Below are positions 16,190 through 20,416 of a stretch of 20,416 nt of DNA, piece by piece (position 1 is the first letter of the stretch; each line of letters opens with the position of its first letter). Source of the stretch: Candidatus Tariuqbacter arcticus. Its GTDB lineage: Bacteria > Electryoneota > Tariuqbacteria > Tariuqbacterales > Tariuqbacteraceae. The position numbers were made by a program, and so were the translations under genes. Location: positions 1 to 20,416 of the forward strand of contig JABMRZ010000521.1 of NCBI GenBank assembly GCA_013202315.1. Direction: 5' to 3'. A model generated the notes under the pieces. That model had not been told where the DNA came from, did no database searches, and saw only the letters and a list, made by a program, of their open reading frames with translations.

Positions 16190-16501
16190 CTATTTTATCA
16201 ATTTAATATTAACAGATGCTTCAAGATGTATCTTCTTCTTACTTTCGACAATAATTTCTTCAATTTTCTCATCATGAAGATTCAACTTTTTCTTTAATAC
16301 TGATTTTAAGAGATTTTCATCTAACTTCATTATATCATATTCATCTGCGAAATTAACAATACCACCTTTACATTTTACACCGCCTTTAGTTTCATCGAAA
16401 ACCTCCAGCTTAATTTGGTATATTTCATCTTGGATTTTTTCCATTTTTATTTTAAGGTCTACCAAATCTTGACACCATTTCTTAAGTTCAGGCATATTCA
16501 T
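16190..16501 (-). CDS. Unrecognised 103-aa charged protein
   Basis: I do not recognise the family. It is rich in Lys, Glu and Ile. An N-terminal amphipathic or coiled-coil stretch (about 5-40, 'LVDLKIKMEKIQDEIYQIK') is followed by 'GGVKCKGGIVNFADEYDIMKLDENLLKSVL' and a basic C-terminus ending 'INIKLIK'-like ('VNIKLIK'). There is no signal peptide or membrane helix. The ribosome site AAAGGA is seven bases from the ATG, which supports expression. The layout loosely recalls small phage proteins, but this is weak. It lies between the paired hairpins and the broken VOC gene, 101 bases upstream of the latter. Confidence 0.6.
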   Translation of the reverse strand: MNMPELKKWCQDLVDLKIKMEKIQDEIYQIKLEVFDETKGGVKCKGGIVNFADEYDIMKLDENLLKSVLKKKLNLHDEKIEEIIVESKKKIHLEASVNIKLIK

Positions 16502-16545
16502 TTTCAGATCCTTTCTTTAATCATATTAGTTTAGCTTTTTGAAAT

Positions 16546-16604
16546 GGCAGGGTTAAGACAACCCTGCCTCCGCCCAATGGAGTCGGGATTGTCTCAATCC
16601 CGAC
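16546..16604. repeat. Pair of related hairpins in inverted orientation (REP/BIME-like)
   Basis: Hairpin 1: GGCAGGGTT / AACCCTGCC (16546-16568, five-base loop). Hairpin 2: GTCGGGATTG / CAATCCCGAC (16582-16604, three-base loop). Read on opposite strands the two share the centre TTGTCTYAA flanked by G and C runs, so they are related units facing each other. No T-run follows either on the minus strand. A REP-type pair is more likely than an intrinsic terminator, though it may still end or stabilise the ferredoxin transcript. Confidence 0.65.
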
Positions 16605-16672
16605 ATCTTGTACTTCATAATTGATTGAAAATCGTATCTGCTTTCAAGGTATTGCATTCAAATAATATCCCC

Positions 16673-16990
16673 CTAATACTTCGACAAATACGGTATATTC
16701 CCCGTAACCGGCGCTCCCGGGGGAAGTTTGAAAAATATCGCCCCTTCCACCGGACAGGCGTCGAAACATTCTCCGCACTGGAGACAGAGGTCGAGGATTA
16801 TCACCGCCTTGCCCTTATGAAATCCAATTATATCAGGCGGGCAAGCCTTGGCGCATAACTTACATCCGTTGCATCTGTAAGCGTCAATCCAGGGATATAA
16901 TCCCATATAACTGGAGCCGGAATGGGGGTAGACACTCATTTGTGTGCCCGGTATTTGCGGATGTGCGCTTGAAATATCCGATAATATCAT
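16673..16990 (-). CDS. 2x[4Fe-4S] ferredoxin
   Basis: 105 aa from ATG 16990, chosen because AAGGG lies upstream and an earlier start only adds a 15-residue tail. Two classical cluster motifs are visible: 'CNGCKLCAKACPP' (Cys40, 43, 46, 50) and 'CLQCGECFDACPV' (Cys69, 72, 75, 79). A 39-residue N-terminal extension and a C-terminal 'AIFFKLPPG' flank the ferredoxin core, a layout similar to the iron-sulphur subunits of APS-reductase type. It follows the flavoprotein gene by 129 bases on the same strand and is a plausible electron donor or acceptor for it. The gap holds a heptamer repeat, so co-transcription is likely but not certain. Confidence 0.85.
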   Translation of the reverse strand: MILSDISSAHPQIPGTQMSVYPHSGSSYMGLYPWIDAYRCNGCKLCAKACPPDIIGFHKGKAVIILDLCLQCGECFDACPVEGAIFFKLPPGAPVTGNIPYLSKY

Positions 16991-17067
16991 TTGTATTTCC
17001 CTTTTATTATAAATTACGAAACCACGAATGAACACTAATTAAATAACCTAACCCGGACGAGCCGGAA

Positions 17068-17115
17068 TCAAATTCAAAATTCAAAACTCAAAATTCAAAA
17101 CTCAAAACTTAAAAC
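17068..17115. repeat. Heptameric tandem repeat TCAAAAY
   Basis: One six-base unit (TCAAAT) followed by six 7-base units (TCAAAAT, TCAAAAC, TCAAAAT, TCAAAAC, TCAAAAC, TTAAAAC) fill the gap directly after the stop of the flavoprotein gene. On the minus strand this is a GTTTTGA array downstream of the stop codon. Confidence 0.8.
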
Positions 17116-17119
17116 TGCA

Positions 17120-19147
17120 CTAAAACCTCATCCCCAGGCGGTACCCGTCCTGGATAGCGTCGATTCCCCGCCGCACCCATAAACAATCGCCGATTTTTGA
17201 GATGTCGCCCTTGAAAGCACCGTAGCCGAGGTCTTTATTGGAAACAAGGGCAGCCAGGATAACAGTGTCCGCCGGCACAATCCGGTCTTTGAATTTCTGT
17301 TTTTCCTTCGTTTTCCGGTCTACAATCGTCCAGTTTGCCAACACAGCGTCATCGGCAATCTCTTTGATATTCCCGAAAGTCAACTGCTGAACCTTCGCCT
17401 GTTTGAGCCTGAGCCTGTATCTCCAGATGTATGACGGGTTCACATCCGCACCGAAGCGCGGGGCTGGATCAATCATCGCTATACTGGATTCCTCGATACC
17501 ATCTCTCTTAAGCGCTTCGATTACATATAGGGTAAGGGATATTGCCGCGCCCGACCCGCCGATTATAACTATATTCTTACCGATTTTCGCTTTTCCGGTG
17601 AATACATCGAACATACTCACCACATTAGGTTTATCCGCGCCGGGAATGTCCGGGACTTCCGGAACTACGCCGGTGGCGATTACCAGCGAATCGGGGTTTT
17701 CCTCCTTGAGAAGTTCTCTTGTTACCGGCGTATTGAGAACGATTTTAGCGCCGTGTTTTTCACATTGGGCTTTCATATGATTTACCCACCGCATAAACTC
17801 CTGGTCGTCCCAGTATTTGTCGGAACCTTCGCCCCAGGGATTCCGCGAAGCGTAATACCACTGCCCGCCCAGGTGCCCGGTTTTTTCATATAAGGTGACA
17901 TCGTGCCCCTTTTCAGCGGCGATACTCGCGGCTTGAAGGCCGGCGATACCGCCTCCGGCGACTATTATCTTACGCTTTACTTCAGCTTTGGGGAAACCGT
18001 AATAACCCCATTCCCGCTCGCCTTCATGACCGCAGGACGGACGGACGGTGCAGGTTACCGCCGCATCCCGGAACAGCCGCGCCAGGCAGACCTGACAGGC
18101 GATACAAGGGATGATATCTTCCTGCCGGTCCCACATAATCTTATTCGGAAGCGCAGGGTCGGCGATTTGAGGACGGCACATCTCCCAGAAATCCAGCTTA
18201 CCATCGGCAATGGCTTTTTCCGGAATATCAGGCGTGAAGAGCCGGTATGCCATACACACCGGAATATTTAACGCCTTCTTTGTCCTTTCAGCGACATAGA
18301 GCCAATTGCCCATCGGTATATCGCGGGAAATGACCGAGCCGAGGGATTCCTGCCAGCCGACGGTTACGCTCATATAATCGCAGCCCGCCGCTTGGGCAAT
18401 CTTAATCGATGTTAAGCTTTCGGGTTCGGTGTTGCCGCCGCGGTCGTCCAGCATTTCCCAGCCGCAGAGGCGGATTCCCACTGCGATGTCGTCATCGACC
18501 TCTTGGCGGATTCCTTCGACAATCTTCCGCATAAATGTGCATCTATCGAAGATTTCGCCGCCGTAATCGTCGGCCCTCTTATTGGTATAACTTGAAACGA
18601 AGTTGGAAATGAGGTAGCCGACGATGCCGGATACTTCGATTATTTTATATCCGGCTTCCACCGCCCGAACCGCGCCCTCGATATGCTCTTGAATGCACAT
18701 TTCAATATCTTCAACTGTCATTTCCCGCTGAGGGCGGAAGCGGCGCAGCCTTTGCGGAACCGCCGAAGGCCCGACCGTATACGGCAGGTTAATCCCCCCG
18801 ACCCTGCCGCAATGCATCAATTGCAGGCAGGCGAGCGCATCCCCCTGATGGATGATGTCCGCCATCTTCTTCAAGCCGGGAATGTATTTATCGTCCCAGA
18901 TTCCCATCATTCCCACATACCCCTGACCTTCGCCTTTGGGGTCGGTGTATGCGCCTTGGGTGGTTACAATTCCTGAACCGCCGCGGGCGTGGGCTTCGAT
19001 GTAGGCAAGCTCCTTTTCGGAAACGAAGCCGTCGCTGTAATTGTAGTTCGTTTCGGTGGAAGCGTATTTGATACGATTTTTCGCCCACAACTCCCCAATT
19101 TTTATGGGGCTGAAGATGTGGGGGTATCTTTTTTCTCCTGGCAGCAT
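17120..19147 (-). CDS. Old Yellow Enzyme family flavin/Fe-S oxidoreductase (TMADH/2,4-dienoyl-CoA reductase-like)
   Basis: 675 aa, full family length. Residues 1-340 form an FMN-binding TIM barrel ('HIFSPIKIGELWAKNRI', 'LMHCGRVGG', 'NKRADDYGG'). Four cysteines C348, C351, C354, C366 form a [4Fe-4S] site with the C-x2-C-x2-C spacing of trimethylamine dehydrogenase rather than the C-x2-C-x3-C of FadH. A dinucleotide fold follows at about 392-420 ('IIVAGGGIAGLQAA'), with a second Rossmann motif at about 525-545 ('NIVIIGGSGAA'). In the usual H-x-A-H-G-Y-L segment the protein reads 'SGIVGYL' (173-179), so both usual acid/His positions are changed. AAGGAG lies four bases before the ATG. It is probably paired with the ferredoxin downstream. 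Substrate unknown. Confidence 0.85.
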   Translation of the reverse strand: MLPGEKRYPHIFSPIKIGELWAKNRIKYASTETNYNYSDGFVSEKELAYIEAHARGGSGIVTTQGAYTDPKGEGQGYVGMMGIWDDKYIPGLKKMADIIHQGDALACLQLMHCGRVGGINLPYTVGPSAVPQRLRRFRPQREMTVEDIEMCIQEHIEGAVRAVEAGYKIIEVSGIVGYLISNFVSSYTNKRADDYGGEIFDRCTFMRKIVEGIRQEVDDDIAVGIRLCGWEMLDDRGGNTEPESLTSIKIAQAAGCDYMSVTVGWQESLGSVISRDIPMGNWLYVAERTKKALNIPVCMAYRLFTPDIPEKAIADGKLDFWEMCRPQIADPALPNKIMWDRQEDIIPCIACQVCLARLFRDAAVTCTVRPSCGHEGEREWGYYGFPKAEVKRKIIVAGGGIAGLQAASIAAEKGHDVTLYEKTGHLGGQWYYASRNPWGEGSDKYWDDQEFMRWVNHMKAQCEKHGAKIVLNTPVTRELLKEENPDSLVIATGVVPEVPDIPGADKPNVVSMFDVFTGKAKIGKNIVIIGGSGAAISLTLYVIEALKRDGIEESSIAMIDPAPRFGADVNPSYIWRYRLRLKQAKVQQLTFGNIKEIADDAVLANWTIVDRKTKEKQKFKDRIVPADTVILAALVSNKDLGYGAFKGDISKIGDCLWVRRGIDAIQDGYRLGMRF

Positions 19148-19232
19148 GGGGCTCCTTGTTATGGTTTATATTTTGATTTATCAGTTTAATATATGTGATA
19201 CCTTGGTTCTTTGAGAGCTTTCTAAAACAAGA

Positions 19233-19538
19233 TTACCGCCTTTGGGGATATACATCTTCGTAATGAGCCTGTTTGATCGTTTTTTTAGTTATCTGCGCAT
19301 ACAGCACTACCGGGTCAAGGTCAGCGCCATTGGGCCATTCTATAGTACCGGTATCGGGATTAACTTCAACCCGCCGGAAAAAAGCTTCATCCTTCAAGGG
19401 TTCAAAAACCCCGTCAAATGTAACATTTTTCCCAATATCCACAATACCCTCGACTCCATCTTCAAATGTAATTTTAAGACGGAATTTTTTGAGTGGGTGG
19501 ACCTTGACGATATCTAATAGTGGTTTGTCATTCAACAT
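19233..19538 (-). CDS. DUF2442 protein, partner of DUF4160
   Basis: 101 aa with the DUF2442 pattern: 'KFRLKITFEDGVEGIVDI', 'FEPLKDEAFFRRVEVNPDTGTIEWPNGADLDPVVLY'. The ribosome site GGAG lies six bases before the ATG. The gap to the DUF4160 gene upstream is three bases, so the two are surely one operon. DUF4160 and DUF2442 genes are commonly found side by side and are listed as putative toxin-antitoxin-like pairs. Neither mode of action nor which member is toxic is established to my knowledge. Confidence 0.85.
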   Translation of the reverse strand: MLNDKPLLDIVKVHPLKKFRLKITFEDGVEGIVDIGKNVTFDGVFEPLKDEAFFRRVEVNPDTGTIEWPNGADLDPVVLYAQITKKTIKQAHYEDVYPQRR

Positions 19539-19541
19539 TGC

Positions 19542-19802
19542 TTACTCCAAAGGTTTAATTTTATTTAAAGGTTTGTGTTCTATTGCCAGATACCAATTCC
19601 GAATAAGTTCTTCTTTGTGTATCAATGCCCATTCCAGAACCATACCCATAGCGCGAGGGGGAAGGCTGCCTCTATCCAAAGCGAGCGATTCAATCAGAAT
19701 TATCGCTTTCTGTTCTCCATACCGCACATGGAAATGCGGCGGTGGATGGTCATCGTAATTCATTGACACGATTATACCGAAAAAGCGGCATATTTCAGGC
19801 AT
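19542..19802 (-). CDS. DUF4160 protein
   Basis: 86 aa with the whole DUF4160 signature: 'MPEICRFFGIIVSMNYDDHPPPHFHVRYGEQKA' at the start (conserved D-H-x-P-P-H-F-H), 'SLPPRAMGMVLEWALIHKEELIRNW' in the middle and 'IKPL' near the end. The His-rich segment could bind metal or nucleotide, which is inference. GAGGT lies eight bases before the ATG. It overlaps no neighbour: three bases to DUF2442 and 70 bases after the antitoxin-like gene. Putative toxin-antitoxin-like module member. Confidence 0.87.
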   Translation of the reverse strand: MPEICRFFGIIVSMNYDDHPPPHFHVRYGEQKAIILIESLALDRGSLPPRAMGMVLEWALIHKEELIRNWYLAIEHKPLNKIKPLE

Positions 19803-19872
19803 TGGTCATTACCTCATATACGATTATACAGCGAAAATGTTCTTAACACAATCCATTGGTGAAATTTCCGTT

Positions 19873-20088
19873 TCAAGATAAGATATCCTTAATAATTTCA
19901 GACGGTGCTGCGGGCTTACTGGAGCCTTCCCGGAATTCGTCCTGAGCGTTTTGGATTTCCTTAGATAAAACCGACCTTCTATGTTCAATTAAGCGCCGGT
20001 GTAAAACTTCCATCAAGGTCTCCTGCTCATCTAAAGACAATTTTTCGACGGATTCCAACACCTCATTAAAAGTTATCCCGTTTCTCAT
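19873..20088 (-). CDS. Small antitoxin-like helical protein
   Basis: 71 aa from ATG 20088, which has a doubled AAGGAG just upstream. A longer in-frame GTG start at 20136 would read into the broken oxidoreductase copy and is rejected. The sequence 'VESVEKLSLDEQETLMEVL'-like ('LESVEKLSLDEQETLMEVLHRRLIEH') followed by 'AQDEFREG' and a flexible tail 'SKPAAPSEIIKDIL' is that of small helical proteins often annotated as antitoxin components next to RelE/ParE-type toxins. No such toxin is here; the next genes are DUF4160 and DUF2442. It may be an orphan antitoxin or the first gene of a three-gene module. Confidence 0.65.
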   Translation of the reverse strand: MRNGITFNEVLESVEKLSLDEQETLMEVLHRRLIEHRRSVLSKEIQNAQDEFREGSSKPAAPSEIIKDILS

Positions 20089-20120
20089 ACTCTCCTTAAC
20101 CTCCTTACTGTTATTGCACA

Positions 20121-20195
20121 ACGATTTTTCGCCCACTGTTTCCCGATTTAAATGGGGCTGAAGATGTGAGGGTATTTCTTTTCTCCTGGTAGCAT
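20121..20195 (-). pseudogene. 25-codon remnant copy of the flavoprotein gene start
   Basis: The ATG at 20195 opens 'MLPGEKKYPHIFSPI', then a stop at codon 16 (TAA, 20150-20148), then 'IGKQWAKNR'. The intact gene at 19147 begins 'MLPGEKRYPHIFSPIKIGELWAKNR'. There are no indels. Similarity stops sharply after codon 25 (20121 here, 19073 in the intact gene) and extends upstream over the ribosome site to about 20214. The remnant has the same orientation as the intact gene and lies just before the antitoxin-like gene. Confidence 0.85.
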
Positions 20196-20367
20196 GGGGG
20201 TCCTTGGTTATATTTTGAATATGTATTATTATTTAGTTATTGTATTGGTGGATATAAGTTGTCTTTCACCCTTTAGATGAAACTGTACATGAAAATAGAA
20301 AATATTTATGTTCCTGTATAATTCCTTTGCTACCTGAATTTGACAAAGTGATTAGTAACTTATTAAT

Positions 20368-20397
20368 AATATAATACATAGAAAACGGAGTTGTCAA
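20368..20397 (-). promoter_or_regulatory. Candidate sigma-70 promoter upstream of the remnant and the small-gene module
   Basis: On the minus strand a perfect TTGACA (20397-20392), an 18-base spacer and TATATT (20373-20368, 5 of 6). Transcription would start near 20361, run through the broken flavoprotein start and reach the antitoxin-like gene after about 270 bases. A plus-strand TTGACA at 20340-20345 also exists but has only a poor -10 at normal spacing. Confidence 0.4.
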
Positions 20398-20416
20398 CAG
20401 GAGTTAGTGTAACTAA

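Noticed and set aside
16190..16501. Phage protein assignment for the 103-aa gene
   Set aside because: The resemblance is limited to general charge pattern and size, with no phage genes nearby.
20089..20136. Longer GTG start for the antitoxin-like protein
   Set aside because: It would begin inside the broken flavoprotein copy and add an unrelated N-terminus. The ATG at 20088 has two AAGGAG sequences just upstream.
20340..20375. Plus-strand promoter TTGACA ... TATAAT at the right edge
   Set aside because: The spacing to TATAAT is 24 bases; the -10 at normal spacing is poor and no plus-strand gene is visible before the window ends.

Overview
The window reads as chromosome from an uncultured, probably diderm bacterium of the FCB side of the tree (Fibrobacterota/Bacteroidota-related candidate phyla such as Zixibacteria, KSB1, WOR-3 or Cloacimonadota). 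This is inferred from secreted proteins with the 'YPNPFN' C-terminal sorting domain, LVIVD repeats, tandem DUF3857 proteins and a type IV pilus cluster split into pilMNOP plus separate minor pilins. Species cannot be named from sequence alone. All credible genes lie on the minus strand, so transcription runs from high to low coordinates.

Right end (20416 to about 16500): a small three-gene module (antitoxin-like 71-aa protein, DUF4160, DUF2442) sits between a 25-codon broken copy of the start of an oxidoreductase gene and the intact gene. The intact gene is a 675-aa Old Yellow Enzyme/trimethylamine-dehydrogenase-like flavoprotein, followed by a 2x[4Fe-4S] ferredoxin, a likely redox pair. A pair of related hairpins in inverted orientation closes this block.

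Middle right (16501 to 15529): an unrecognised 103-aa protein, then a chimeric pseudogene. Its start is a glyoxalase/VOC (methylmalonyl-CoA epimerase-like) gene with a good ribosome site. It is frameshifted at a seven-A tract and joined to the tail of a secreted LVIVD/sorting-domain protein.

Middle (15424 to 8826): three exported proteins in a row. They are an 855-aa LVIVD-repeat protein with a C-terminal sorting domain, a DUF3857 transglutaminase-like protein with an intact Cys-His-Asp triad, and a translationally linked DUF3857 paralogue that has lost Cys and His. They look like one envelope or cell-surface unit.

Left (8825 to 395): a type IV pilus locus in the order pilA (major pilin), pilT (retraction ATPase), a pilin-like protein lacking Glu5, a canonical minor prepilin, a PilX/DUF4900-like protein, then pilM, pilN, pilO and a PilP/GspC-like protein. 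pilA has a sigma-54 type -24/-12 sequence upstream with clustered TGCAA half-sites, suggesting PilR/NtrC-type control. pilM has its own sigma-70-like promoter. PilB, PilC, PilQ and the prepilin peptidase are not in the window.

The far left 394 bases hold no gene but contain a MITE-like element with perfect 20-bp inverted ends and a 67-nt element that folds as a three-way junction starting on the last base of the pilP-like stop codon. The strongest points for a second look are the rearranged right third (two broken-gene junctions and the DUF4160/DUF2442 module between duplicated gene starts), the active/dead transglutaminase pair, and the sigma-54 promoter architecture of pilA.
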